A stretch of 64,000 nucleotides of DNA, taken from assembly GCA_944321295.1 (NCBI GenBank), contig CALUKU010000006.1, positions 30,249 to 94,248 of the forward strand, given 5' to 3'. The notes below the pieces were generated by a model, which was not told where the DNA came from, did not search any database, and was given only the letters and a program-made list of their open reading frames with translations. A program made the translations under genes and the position numbers. The stretch comes from an uncultured Prevotella sp. Its GTDB lineage: Bacteria; Bacteroidota; Bacteroidia; Bacteroidales; Bacteroidaceae. Below are positions 18,813-27,273 of the stretch, piece by piece. Position 1 is the stretch's first letter, and each line of letters begins with the position of its first letter.

Positions 18813-19025
18813 TGAATATTTATTTACAAAACAAGCTTTTTCATCCAAAAAGGCCCCATAACCGCCAAATATCGCAAATAATATGAGTTTTAGGACAAAA
18901 TGGCGGCGTGCAAACGTTTGTTTATTAACATCACAACGCTAAATTCATGTTTCCGCCTGCCACCTTAATTATATATGGCTCATCAGCAATTCTGATGTAA
19001 AAGTGGATGACAATATTAACAGAAA

Positions 19026-19300
19026 CGTGAATTCGGTATAAGAGAAAGAGGTTCATCCGCAGTTCGGATGAAAGTATATGGTTCTATTCTCTTACGTTCA
19101 TTCTGAATTTTGTTTTATGCCATTCTGATGACAACAGCAGCAAACATCCTCTTCCAAGTGAGGTTCTCGGTATTTGTCATCCCGTGCTTGACACGGGAAC
19201 CAGAATGAAAGCACCCTCGTTCGGCAACGTTGCGGCATACGTCTGGATCCCGTGTCAAGCACGGGATGACAATTTGTAAGTGCCTCACTTGAACGAGGAT
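19026..19300. repeat. Shared-end element, type B core (diverged copy)
   Basis: It opens with CGTGAATTCGGTATAA at 19026-19041. Inside are two inverted arms that share GTCATCCCGTGCTTGAC and its complement at about 19177-19212 and 19242-19272. The outer parts of the arms (CCTCTTCCAAGTGAGG and CTCACTTGAACGAGG) still pair imperfectly. A right terminal motif is not clear. It is non-coding and lies in the 867-bp gap before cobU, whose first 140 bp show nothing notable beyond the OmpA -7 box. Confidence 0.65.
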
Positions 19301-19376
19301 GCAGTCGTAATCAAGAGAACACTATTTAAAGAAGATGAAACCCGAACATCCAAAAAAGCTGCGGATACTCTCCAAG

Positions 19377-19462
19377 AGGCAGCCTTTTACAACATGAAAG
19401 GTTATCTTTTACATTATAAAAGGCGGCCTTTTATGCGGCAAAAGACGACCTTTTATAACTCG
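19377..19462. repeat. 22-bp-period palindrome array, four units, before cobU
   Basis: Units start at 19377, 19399, 19421 and 19443, exactly 22 bp apart, with cores AGGCAGCCTTTTA, AGGTTATCTTTTA, AGGCGGCCTTTTA and AGACGACCTTTTA. A box reading TTAATTATCAATGCGTTAC follows at about 19463-19481. Confidence 0.85.
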
Positions 19463-19556
19463 TTAATTATCAATGCGTTACGCAACAACATTGTTAGCTG
19501 TTTCATATTACCGCCGTCATGGCGTATGAATAAAAGCCCGTTTCTACGCCTTTTAT

Positions 19557-19587
19557 TTTGATTTACGCACGTTTTAGATTACCTTTG
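19557..19587 (+). promoter_or_regulatory. Promoter of the cobU-cobT-cobS-cobC operon
   Basis: TTTG at 19557-19560, a 19-bp spacer and TACCTTTG at 19580-19587 match the Bacteroidota primary-sigma consensus in both boxes. The cobU ATG is 30 bp downstream. No cobalamin riboswitch fits in so short a leader and I see none upstream. Confidence 0.8.
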
Positions 19588-19616
19588 CATATGAACACAA
19601 CCCTTTCATCCGGAAA

Positions 19617-20177
19617 ATGAGGAAAATAATAATGATAACGGGCGGGCAACGCTCGGGCAAAAGCGTTTACGCCGAGCGGCTGGCGCTGGAATTATCAGAC
19701 AATCCCGTCTACATTGCAACGGCCCACGTATGGGACGAGGAGTTCGCGGAGCGCGTAAGGCGCCACAAGGAACGCCGCGGCCCGCAGTGGATTAACATCG
19801 AGGAGGAAAAGCAGCTGAGCCGCCACGACATTAGCAACAAGGTGGCCGTGATTGACTGCATAACGCTGTGGTGCACCAACTTCTTCTTCAACCGCGACAC
19901 TTACGGGCAGCAGCCAACCGTAGACGGGGCGCTAAGCGAGATTGAAAGAGAGTTCGACCGCTTCACCGACCAGGACGCGACGTTCATCTTCGTGACTAAC
20001 GAGATAGGCTGCGGGGGCGTCAGCGACAACGCCGTGCAGCGCCGCTTCACCGACATGCTGGGCTGGATGAACCAATACGTGGCGGCCCGGGCCGACGAGG
20101 TGGTGCTGATGACGAGCGGCATACCGATGAAGATTAAAGGCGGAGAAACGGCCGACCGTACATCCGGCAAACAATAA
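19617..20177 (+). CDS. cobU: Adenosylcobinamide kinase / guanylyltransferase
   Basis: CobU phosphorylates adenosylcobinamide and converts it to adenosylcobinamide-GDP, the substrate for CobS. The 186 residues start with the P-loop ITGGQRSGKSVYAERLA, followed by VYIATAHVWDEEF and the region RVRRHKERRG containing the guanylylated histidine, and later TNEIGCGGV. It leads a four-gene run for the nucleotide loop of cobalamin; 13 bp separate it from cobT. Confidence 0.95.
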   Translation: MRKIIMITGGQRSGKSVYAERLALELSDNPVYIATAHVWDEEFAERVRRHKERRGPQWINIEEEKQLSRHDISNKVAVIDCITLWCTNFFFNRDTYGQQPTVDGALSEIEREFDRFTDQDATFIFVTNEIGCGGVSDNAVQRRFTDMLGWMNQYVAARADEVVLMTSGIPMKIKGGETADRTSGKQ

Positions 20178-20190
20178 ACAAGGATAAGGC

Positions 20191-21240
20191 ATGAGAAGAT
20201 ATGACATACGCAGGCCCGACGACGGCCTCAGAACGGCCATACAGGCCAAGATTGACAACCTTAACAAGCCCAAAGGCTCGCTGGGAAGGCTTGAGAGCCT
20301 TGCCGCGCAAATATGCCTAATACAGCAGACGCTCGAGCCGCGGCTCGAACATCCGTGCCACCTGCTGTTCGGTGCCGACCACGGCATTGAGCGTCAGGGG
20401 GTGAGCGTGTCGCCGCGCGAGATTACGTGGCAGCAAATGCTCAACTTCGCCGCCGGCGGCGGAGGGGTCAACATGTTCTGCCGCCAGCACGGCTTCAAGC
20501 TTTTCCTTGTCGACGTTGGCGTTGACTATGACCTGTCGTCGTGTAACGCAATAATCAACAGGAAAATAGCCCCGGGCACGCAAGACTTCCTCTACGGGCC
20601 GGCCATGAGCCACGACGAATACGAGCGGGCGTTGGCCGTCGGGGCCGAGATGGTTGACGCGTGCCGCGCCGAGGGGTGCAACGTGGTGTGCATAGGCGAG
20701 ATGGGCATAGGCAACACGTCGCCGTCGAGCGTATGGATGAGCCTCTTGGGCGGCGTGCCGCTCAGCGAGTGCGTAGGCGCAGGCGCCGGACTTAACGACG
20801 CTGGCATACGCCACAAGCTTGACGTGCTGACCCGAGCCGTCGACAAATTCAAGGCGACGGCGCAAGGCGACGGCGGCGCGGAGGAGGTGGTAAGATATTT
20901 CGGAGGCTTCGAGATGACGGCCGCCATCGGCGCAATGCTCAGGGCCGCCGAGCTTCACATCATCATCTTGGTTGACGGCTTCATCATGACGGCATGCGCC
21001 CTGGCCGCCACGCGCCTCTGCCCCGAAGCCCTAAGCTACATGATCTTCGGCCATGCCGGCGACGAGAGCGGCCACAGGCGGCTGCTCGATCTGCTCGGGG
21101 CCGAGCCGCTGCTGAGCCTCGGCCTGCGCCTGGGCGAGGGCACGGGAGCGCTCTGCGCCTACCCCATCGTGGAGAGTTCGGTAAGGATGATTAACGAAAT
21201 GAACAACTTTGACAATGCGCATATCACTCGATACTTCTAA
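20191..21240 (+). CDS. cobT: Nicotinate-nucleotide--dimethylbenzimidazole phosphoribosyltransferase
   Basis: CobT makes alpha-ribazole phosphate from the lower-ligand base and nicotinate mononucleotide. The 349-residue length is normal. Motifs include KPKGSLGRLESLA near residue 31, GADHGIERQGVS, GEMGIGNTSPSSV and the C-terminal GEGTGA segment with the catalytic Glu region. It overlaps cobS by 26 bp. Confidence 0.95.
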   Translation: MRRYDIRRPDDGLRTAIQAKIDNLNKPKGSLGRLESLAAQICLIQQTLEPRLEHPCHLLFGADHGIERQGVSVSPREITWQQMLNFAAGGGGVNMFCRQHGFKLFLVDVGVDYDLSSCNAIINRKIAPGTQDFLYGPAMSHDEYERALAVGAEMVDACRAEGCNVVCIGEMGIGNTSPSSVWMSLLGGVPLSECVGAGAGLNDAGIRHKLDVLTRAVDKFKATAQGDGGAEEVVRYFGGFEMTAAIGAMLRAAELHIIILVDGFIMTACALAATRLCPEALSYMIFGHAGDESGHRRLLDLLGAEPLLSLGLRLGEGTGALCAYPIVESSVRMINEMNNFDNAHITRYF

Positions 21241-22033
21241 ATGGTTCGACCGCCCCTGGGCGGCGTTCATCTTCTTCACGCGCCTGCCCCTGTGGCGGCT
21301 GCACGAGCCGCCGCGCGAGAGTTACCGCGCCGTGGTTGAATATTGGCCGCTGACGGGCTGGCTTACGGGCGCGGCGATGGCCGCCGTGATTTACTTCGGC
21401 AGCCTTGTCTTACCCTACTCCATAGCCGTGCTGCTGGCCATAGCCGCAAGACTGCTCATAACCGGAGCGCTGCACGAGGACGGTCTGGCCGACTTCTTCG
21501 ACGGCTTCGGCGGCGGTGGCGCCGACCGCCAACGCATACTCGACATCATGAAAGACTCGCGCATCGGCACCTACGGCGTAATCGGCCTCGGGCTTTACCT
21601 GCTGCTGCTGTTCTCCTTGCTGGCGTCAATGCCAGCCAAGCTGGCGGCGCTGACGGTGATGGCGGCCGACCCGTTCAGCAAGATGGTGTCGGCGCAAATC
21701 ATCCTGATGCTGCCCTACGCACGCAGGGAAGACGAGGCGAAGGCCCGCGTGGTTTACCGTAAAATCAGCCTTAAGGCCGGCGTAGGCCTCTTCATACAGG
21801 GCATGCTGCCCTTCGTCATGCTGATCTACGTCACGGGCGGAGCCATGCGCTGGGACCTGCTCCTGTTCGCCCCGTGCCTCGTGATGTACTTCATGTACCT
21901 GCTGATTTGGCACAGGCTGAAGGGCTACACGGGCGACTGCTGCGGCGCGATGTTCCTGCTCACGGAGCTGTCGTTCTACCTATGCGCTACATACCAAACC
22001 TTCAACAATAAAGCATTATGGACGTGGTTTTGA
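21215..22033 (+). CDS. cobS: Adenosylcobinamide-GDP ribazoletransferase
   Basis: CobS is the integral-membrane cobalamin synthase that joins adenosylcobinamide-GDP and alpha-ribazole. I chose the ATG at 21215 (272 residues) rather than the TTG at 21209. Several hydrophobic helices are visible between residues 45 and 265. The family motifs RLPLWRL, ALHEDGLADFFDGFGGG (acidic metal site) and MKDSRIGTYGV are present. It overlaps both cobT and cobC, indicating translational coupling. Confidence 0.94.
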   Translation: MRISLDTSKWFDRPWAAFIFFTRLPLWRLHEPPRESYRAVVEYWPLTGWLTGAAMAAVIYFGSLVLPYSIAVLLAIAARLLITGALHEDGLADFFDGFGGGGADRQRILDIMKDSRIGTYGVIGLGLYLLLLFSLLASMPAKLAALTVMAADPFSKMVSAQIILMLPYARREDEAKARVVYRKISLKAGVGLFIQGMLPFVMLIYVTGGAMRWDLLLFAPCLVMYFMYLLIWHRLKGYTGDCCGAMFLLTELSFYLCATYQTFNNKALWTWF

Positions 22034-22545
22034 TAAGACACACAAGCGTAGGAGTGCCCAAGGGCACCTGCTACGGATGGAGCGACGTGCCCGTGGCCGA
22101 CACTTTCGAGGCCGAGGCCGCCGAAACGAAACGTAACCTGGGCGACACGGGGTTTGACGCCGTGTTCTCGTCGCCGCTGACAAGGGCGCGCAAGCTGGCC
22201 GCCTACTGCGGATGGGCCGACCCGATAGTGGACGAACGCCTGAAAGAGATGAACATGGGCGACTGGGAGATGAAGCTGTTCGACGAAATCGAGGACGAGA
22301 ACCTGCACAAATGGTATGACGACTACATGCATCTGGCCGCCACGAACGGCGAGAGTTTTCCCGTGCTTTACGACCGCGTGGCTGCGTTTCTTGACGAACT
22401 GAAGACCAAACCTTACCGCCGCGTGGCCATATTCGCACACGGCGGCGTGCTGATTTGCGCCGGTATTTACGGCGGATTGTTTCCTAAGGAAGACTGCTTT
22501 AAGCACCTCGTGGCTTACGGAGGCATTGAGCGGATTGTCATTTAA
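22018..22545 (+). CDS. cobC: Alpha-ribazole phosphatase (histidine phosphatase family)
   Basis: CobC removes phosphate from alpha-ribazole 5'-phosphate or the cobalamin phosphate. The 175 residues carry the phosphohistidine motif LIRHTSVG at the N-terminus (RHT rather than the usual RHG), SSPLTRARK and a second catalytic His in FAHGGVL near residue 140. The operon position, with a 16-bp overlap with cobS, supports the cobalamin role over a generic phosphoglycerate-mutase-like one. Confidence 0.88.
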   Translation: MDVVLIRHTSVGVPKGTCYGWSDVPVADTFEAEAAETKRNLGDTGFDAVFSSPLTRARKLAAYCGWADPIVDERLKEMNMGDWEMKLFDEIEDENLHKWYDDYMHLAATNGESFPVLYDRVAAFLDELKTKPYRRVAIFAHGGVLICAGIYGGLFPKEDCFKHLVAYGGIERIVI

Positions 22546-22566
22546 CCAAGAACAGGCTATACACTT

Positions 22567-23160
22567 ATGACCGACAACGACCTCTTAGCCTTGTCCGAGC
22601 GGACACGTAACCGTGCGGTGGACGTTATCAGACGCACCGATGTCATCGGGATATGGCGCCGGGCCGGAGCCGAAGTCAACATAGTAGGCTCGCTGGCGAT
22701 GGACCTGATGATGACGCATCGTGACATCGACCTGCACGTTTACTCGTCGCCGCTGACCGTAAACGAAAGCTTTGCCGCCATGGCACGCCTCGCCGAAAAC
22801 ACCAGCATAGGCAAGATTGAATGTCGCAACCTGCTGCACACCGACGAGGCTTGCGTTGAATGGCATGCTGAATATTACGACCCAAGCGGCGAAACGTGGC
22901 AAATCGACATGATACATATCCTGAAAGGCTCGCGCTACGACGGCTATTTCGAACGCATGGCGGAGCGAATAAAGGCCGCGCTGACCGATGAAACACGCCT
23001 CGCCATACTGAGGCTGAAGCATGACACGCCCGAAAGCGAGCATATTCCGGGCGTTGAATATTACATGGCAGTGCTGCGCGACGGCGTTAGAACCATGCCC
23101 GAATTCAAGCAATGGCGCAAGGAACACAGCTGCGAAGGCATAATAGAATGGCAGCCTTGA
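22567..23160 (+). CDS. Nucleotidyltransferase-like protein, function unknown
   Basis: I do not recognise a characterised family. The 197-residue protein shows NIVGSLAMDLMMTHRDIDLHVYS at about residues 38-60, which resembles the G-S...D-x-D site of nucleotidyltransferase-fold proteins (here Gly-Ser, about 9 residues, then Asp-Ile-Asp). WQIDMIHI near residue 118 could supply the third acidic residue. It follows cobC by 21 bp and may be co-transcribed, but nothing shows a role in cobalamin synthesis. A terminator follows. Confidence 0.6.
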   Translation: MTDNDLLALSERTRNRAVDVIRRTDVIGIWRRAGAEVNIVGSLAMDLMMTHRDIDLHVYSSPLTVNESFAAMARLAENTSIGKIECRNLLHTDEACVEWHAEYYDPSGETWQIDMIHILKGSRYDGYFERMAERIKAALTDETRLAILRLKHDTPESEHIPGVEYYMAVLRDGVRTMPEFKQWRKEHSCEGIIEWQP

Positions 23161-23177
23161 CGGCTGGCATACATGCA

Positions 23178-23234
23178 GAAAGCCACCTCCACACGGCGCA
23201 ACGCTTTTGTATTACGCCCGTGAAGGTGGCTTTC
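23178..23234. terminator. Bidirectional terminator between convergent genes
   Basis: GAAAGCCACCT and AGGTGGCTTTC form an 11-bp perfect base stem, with further imperfect pairing (CCACACGG with CCGTGAAGG) inside. The plus-strand 3' side continues CTTTT. It serves the operon ending at 23160 and probably the vor operon ending at 23267. Confidence 0.7.
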
Positions 23235-23266
23235 TTTTACCTATAAATATTCCTGAACGTCAGGAT

Positions 23267-23809
23267 TTACTGCTTGGTGATTATCTCACGACCGGCCTTT
23301 ATTGCCTCCATGTTCAGCGGAATAAGTCCGTGATGGCGCTCAGGCAGAGTCTTGTAGAGAGCCTTCTCAACGCCGGCGTCGCTAACAACGGGGCAAACCT
23401 TGAGCAGTCCGCCGAGCACGATCATGTTGAACACCTTTGAGTTCTTCAGCTCTGCAGCCTTGTCCATGGCGTCGATGCGGTAAACGGTAATGTCCTTACG
23501 CGTAGGAGGATTAATCACTCCATAGCTGTCGTAAATAAGTATTCCGCCCTCTTTGATTTTCGGCTCGAACTTGTCAAGTGACGGCTGGTTGAGCACGATG
23601 GCAATGTCGTACTTGCTGAGGATGGGCGACGAAATGCGCTCGTCGCTTACAATTACGGTCACGTTGGCAGTACCGCCACGCTGTTCCGGGCCGTAAGCCG
23701 GCATCCACGTAACTTCCTTGTCTTCCATAAGTCCCGAATAAGCCAAAATCTTACCCATCGAAAGGACGCCTTGGCCACCGAAACCGGATATTATTATCTC
23801 TGTTTTCAT
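23267..23809 (-). CDS. 2-oxoacid:ferredoxin oxidoreductase gamma subunit
   Basis: This is the gamma subunit of a four-part 2-ketoacid ferredoxin oxidoreductase. I chose the ATG at 23809 (MKTEIIISGFGGQGVLSMG, 180 residues); a longer frame lacks conservation. GFGGQGV and the PAYGPEQRGGTANV segment are diagnostic. It is last in the transcription order ferredoxin, alpha, beta, gamma. Whether the substrate is branched-chain 2-oxoacids or 2-oxoglutarate cannot be decided from this subunit. Confidence 0.92.
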   Translation of the reverse strand: MKTEIIISGFGGQGVLSMGKILAYSGLMEDKEVTWMPAYGPEQRGGTANVTVIVSDERISSPILSKYDIAIVLNQPSLDKFEPKIKEGGILIYDSYGVINPPTRKDITVYRIDAMDKAAELKNSKVFNMIVLGGLLKVCPVVSDAGVEKALYKTLPERHHGLIPLNMEAIKAGREIITKQ

Positions 23810-23908
23810 AATATTATTATTTATAATTGGGAGGACCGAAAACCGCTGACCAGCAGCTTGGCTGCAATGTTCCATAAATCATCAGCTTCAGTCCTTCATT
23901 CTTAAATG

Positions 23909-24676
23909 TTATTCACCAGTTGTGTCTTTAAGGTCGCCTTTGGGATAGAACTTGAACATGTTCTCCTCCATCCACTTGTTAGCCTTGACAGGTGAAAGCT
24001 TCCAGCCGCTGTTGCAGGTGCTGACAATCTCGACAAGGCTTGAGCCCTTGCCTGCCATTGAAGCCTCGAAAGCCTTACGCAGGGCCTTCTTTGCCGAACG
24101 GATGGCAGCCACCGTTTCAACGCTCTGGCGCGTAACGTAGCATGTTCCCTCAAGAGTTGCGGCAATCTCGGTCATCTTCAAAGGATATCCGTGCAGCTTC
24201 GGGTCACGTCCGTAAGGACATGTAGACGTCTTCTGGCCGATCAGCGTAGTAGGCGCCATCTGACCGCCGGTCATACCGTAAATAGCATTGTTGATGAAGA
24301 TAATGACGATATTCTCGCCACGGTTCAACGCATGGATGGTTTCGCAGGTACCGATACAAGCCAAGTCGCCGTCGCCCTGGTATGTGAACACCATGCGGTC
24401 AGGCCAGCAACGCTTGATAGCCGTAGCAACGGCGGGAGCACGTCCGTGGGCAGCTTCCTGCCAGTCGATATCGAGGTAACGGTATGCAAACACCGCACAT
24501 CCTACAGGTGACACACCCACGGTCTTGTCTTCCATGCCCATTTCCGCGATGACTTCAGCCACCAACTTATGTACAACGCCGTGTGAACAACCCGGGCAAT
24601 AATGCATCTGGGTGTCGTTCATCAGTTCCGGTTTCTTGTAGACCAAGTTCTCCGGAGATATTATTTGTTCGTTCAT
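23909..24676 (-). CDS. 2-oxoacid:ferredoxin oxidoreductase beta subunit (TPP-binding)
   Basis: The beta subunit binds thiamine pyrophosphate and an iron-sulfur cluster. From the ATG at 24676 it has 255 residues. Visible are HYCPGCSHG (cluster Cys residues), GDGDLACIGTCETIHALNRGENI and FINNAIYGMTGGQMAPTT, the GDG...N TPP/Mg motif. It follows the alpha subunit after an 89-bp gap and precedes gamma. Confidence 0.93.
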   Translation of the reverse strand: MNEQIISPENLVYKKPELMNDTQMHYCPGCSHGVVHKLVAEVIAEMGMEDKTVGVSPVGCAVFAYRYLDIDWQEAAHGRAPAVATAIKRCWPDRMVFTYQGDGDLACIGTCETIHALNRGENIVIIFINNAIYGMTGGQMAPTTLIGQKTSTCPYGRDPKLHGYPLKMTEIAATLEGTCYVTRQSVETVAAIRSAKKALRKAFEASMAGKGSSLVEIVSTCNSGWKLSPVKANKWMEENMFKFYPKGDLKDTTGE

Positions 24677-24765
24677 TTTGTGACTATTTTGATTTTTCCA
24701 GTCGGCATGCATGCTGGCACGAAAGTGCTTTCACGCCAATTCATGCCCGGCTGTTGCCTTCTATA

Positions 24766-25845
24766 TTAAAACTTCTCCTTCAATGCCTTAACGATTTCAT
24801 CCGGCTCGGGCACGATACCGCCCAAACGTCCGAAGTGTTCAACAGGCACCTTGCCGTTAACAGCCAAACGGATGTCCTCAACCATCTGGCCGGCATTAAT
24901 CTCTACAGAGAGTACTCCCTTCTTGCCTTCAGCCATAGCGGCAACCTCCTTCGACGGGAACGGCCACAAGGTGATAGGACGGAGCAGGCCTACCTTCAAG
25001 CCTTCGTTGCGTGCCAGCTCGATAGCCTTTTCAGAAATACGTGCTGCACTACCGAAAGCTACAATCAAATAGTCGGCGTCTTCGCAATGTTTAGTTTCAT
25101 ACCTAACTTCATTCTCCCTAATCGTCTGGTATTTCTCCTGCAAGTGGATGTTACGCAATTCCATCTGTTCGGGCTGAAGCTCAAGAGAAGTTATGATGTT
25201 GGGCTGACGGTCCTTAGTGCGGCCGAAGGTTGCCCAAGGGCACTCTTTCTTGATTTCCTCCTCGGTGCGGCGGGGCTTGTAAGGAGGCAGAACCACGCGC
25301 TCCATCATCTGTCCGATGACACCGTCGCTGAGAATCATTGCCGGAATACGGTACTTGAAAGCAAGGTCGAAAGCCAATTCCATGAAGTCAGCCATCTCCT
25401 GTACCGAAGACGGAGCAAGCACGATTACATAGTAGTCACCGTTACCGCCGCCGCGTGTAGCCTGGAAATAGTCGCTCTGTGAGGGCTGGATTGTGCCCAG
25501 GCCGGGACCTCCGCGCTGAACGTTCACGATAACGCCGGGAAGCTCGGCACCCGCCATGTAAGAGATACCCTCCTGCATGAGCGCAACGCCGGGGCTTGAA
25601 GAAGACGTGAACACCCTCTTGCCTGCGGCGGCACCGCCGTAAACCATGTTGATTGAAGAAACCTCGCTCTCAGCCTGCACTACGACCATACCGGTCTTTT
25701 CCCACGGCTTCAGCTCAGAGAGGGTTTCGATGATTTCACTTTGAGGCGTGATAGGATAGCCGAAGAAGGCATCAGCGCCACAACGTATAGCGGCATGAGC
25801 TATCGCCTCGTTGCCTTTCAATAAAGTAACTTCTTGTTCTGCCAT
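24766..25845 (-). CDS. vorB: 2-oxoacid:ferredoxin oxidoreductase alpha subunit (VorB type)
   Basis: The alpha subunit forms the catalytic core with beta and oxidatively decarboxylates a 2-oxoacid to acyl-CoA, reducing ferredoxin. I start it at the ATG 25845 (359 residues): a GGAGGA ribosome site sits at 25855-25860 within the end of the ferredoxin gene. Family features are GCGADAFFGYPITPQSEI-like N-terminus (RCGADAFFGYPITPQSE), SSSSPGVALMQEG and GGPGLGTIQPSQSDYF. Overall it resembles the VorB annotation common in Bacteroidales, but substrate choice is inferred. Confidence 0.92.
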   Translation of the reverse strand: MAEQEVTLLKGNEAIAHAAIRCGADAFFGYPITPQSEIIETLSELKPWEKTGMVVVQAESEVSSINMVYGGAAAGKRVFTSSSSPGVALMQEGISYMAGAELPGVIVNVQRGGPGLGTIQPSQSDYFQATRGGGNGDYYVIVLAPSSVQEMADFMELAFDLAFKYRIPAMILSDGVIGQMMERVVLPPYKPRRTEEEIKKECPWATFGRTKDRQPNIITSLELQPEQMELRNIHLQEKYQTIRENEVRYETKHCEDADYLIVAFGSAARISEKAIELARNEGLKVGLLRPITLWPFPSKEVAAMAEGKKGVLSVEINAGQMVEDIRLAVNGKVPVEHFGRLGGIVPEPDEIVKALKEKF

Positions 25846-25850
25846 AACTC

Positions 25851-26081
25851 TTAGTCCTCCATCTTTTTTTTGTAAACTGTTATACATCCGTCAGGACATA
25901 CAATTGCGCACGAGGCACACCCGATGCAGTCGTCAGGATTGACCGCCTCCACATACGGATAGCCATGAACGTTGACTTTCTTTGCCAATGCGATGACGGT
26001 CTTGGGGCATGCCTCCACACAGAGAGAGCAGCCCTTACAACGATCGGTGTTCACCACAATGGCTCCTTTGATTTTACCCAT
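25851..26081 (-). CDS. 4Fe-4S ferredoxin-type subunit of the 2-oxoacid oxidoreductase
   Basis: This 76-residue electron carrier has two Cys-x2-Cys-x2-Cys-x3-Cys-Pro clusters, CKGCSLCVEACP near residue 15 and CIGCASCAIVCP near residue 52. It is the delta-type subunit of the adjacent enzyme, only 5 bp before the alpha subunit start, and its last codons contain the ribosome site for that gene. Confidence 0.93.
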   Translation of the reverse strand: MGKIKGAIVVNTDRCKGCSLCVEACPKTVIALAKKVNVHGYPYVEAVNPDDCIGCASCAIVCPDGCITVYKKKMED

Positions 26082-26161
26082 ATCTATTAGATTTAATTAA
26101 CCCGGAAGATTTTCTTCGGCCGGGCTTCCGCCCGACCGGTAAAGCCGCCCCCGAACCGGCT

Positions 26162-26341
26162 TTACGGATTATACATGTCTTTACAATAGTAGTTAAGGAT
26201 GTCGTCGAGCATTTTCTTGGCTTCGACGGCCGGACTGTCCGGGTCGAGTTCGATGGCCTCAATGTAGTTGTTGAGGGCCTCCTGCCAATTGCCTTCCTTG
26301 CGGAACTTGTTGCCCAACCGGTAATATTCTTCTGCAGTCAT
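26162..26341 (-). CDS. Small tetratricopeptide-repeat protein
   Basis: This 59-residue protein carries one TPR-like pair of helices (YYRLGNKFRKEGNWQEALNN, IEAIELDPDSPAVEAKKML). Its ATG overlaps the folD TGA stop by one base (TGATG), so translation is coupled. It lies between folD and the ferredoxin subunit in the same direction. Its partner is unknown; its position suggests an accessory role in the vor operon. Confidence 0.75.
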   Translation of the reverse strand: MTAEEYYRLGNKFRKEGNWQEALNNYIEAIELDPDSPAVEAKKMLDDILNYYCKDMYNP

Positions 26342-27225
26342 CACTTATAATATTCTTTTTTGCCTGCCGCCAGGGTGTTCTTCATCAGCGAACAGATAGT
26401 CATCGGTCCGACGCCGCCCGGCACAGGAGTTATGAACGAGCACTTCGGAGCAACCTCGTCGAACTTAACGTCGCCGTTAAGGCGGAATCCGCTCTTCCTT
26501 GACGGGTCGGGAACGCGCGTCGTGCCTACGTCGATGACAACGGCGCCTTCCTTCACCATGTCGGCCGTAACGAAGTCGGGCTGCCCTATGGCCGCTATTA
26601 TTATGTCGGCCTCGCGGCACTCCTGCTTAAGCGTTGACGAATGGCTGTGGCACACGGTGACGGTAGAGTCGCCGTATTGTTTCTGCATCATCAGCTGCGC
26701 CATCGGCTTGCCTACGATGTTGCTGCGGCCAAGTATGACGCACTTCTTGCCCGACGTTTCCACGCCGTAACGGCGCAGCAGGGTCAGTATGCCAAGCGGT
26801 GTCGCCGAGATGAAGCACGGAAGTCCTATCGACATCCGTCCGACGTTAATCGGATGGAAGCCGTCAACGTCCTTGCGGTAGTCTACCGCCATTATGATTT
26901 TCTGCTCGTCGATATGCTTAGGCAAAGGCAGCTGCACGATGTAGCCGTCAACGTCGTCGTCCTCGTTGAGTTCCTTTACCTTAGCGAGAAGTTCTTCCTC
27001 GGTAACGTCGGCCTCGAAACGTATCAGCGAGCTTTTGAATCCGCACGCCTCGCAGGCTATTACCTTATTCTTAACGTAGGTTTCACTGCCGCCGTCGTGC
27101 CCTACGAGCACTGCCGCCAAGTGAGGACGCTTGCCGCCTGCGGCGACTATGCGTTCCACCTCTTCGGCTATCTCCTCCTTAATCTTGGCCGCGGTGGCCT
27201 TGCCGTCTATCAGTTGATAATTCAT
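26341..27225 (-). CDS. folD: Bifunctional methylenetetrahydrofolate dehydrogenase / cyclohydrolase
   Basis: FolD interconverts methylene-, methenyl- and formyl-tetrahydrofolate. The 294 residues include [19 protein letters not shown] with the catalytic Lys, [20 protein letters not shown], the NADP-binding [14 protein letters not shown] and the C-terminal [10 protein letters not shown]. It follows ffh by 48 bp and is coupled to the TPR gene. It is functionally linked to the one-carbon unit produced by the gcv cluster elsewhere in the window. Confidence 0.96.
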   Translation of the reverse strand: MNYQLIDGKATAAKIKEEIAEEVERIVAAGGKRPHLAAVLVGHDGGSETYVKNKVIACEACGFKSSLIRFEADVTEEELLAKVKELNEDDDVDGYIVQLPLPKHIDEQKIIMAVDYRKDVDGFHPINVGRMSIGLPCFISATPLGILTLLRRYGVETSGKKCVILGRSNIVGKPMAQLMMQKQYGDSTVTVCHSHSSTLKQECREADIIIAAIGQPDFVTADMVKEGAVVIDVGTTRVPDPSRKSGFRLNGDVKFDEVAPKCSFITPVPGGVGPMTICSLMKNTLAAGKKEYYK

Positions 27226-27273
27226 AATGTTGTTCCTTCTTAATGGCCGTAGGCCGTCAAGCCGTTGCCGGCA

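Noticed and set aside
19280-19561. Open frame of 93 residues
   Set aside because: It runs through the 22-bp array and part of a shared-end element, and has no recognisable protein features.
19100-19616. A cobalamin riboswitch before cobU
   Set aside because: The promoter at 19557-19587 leaves only about 25 bases of leader, and no B12-box-like sequence was seen upstream.
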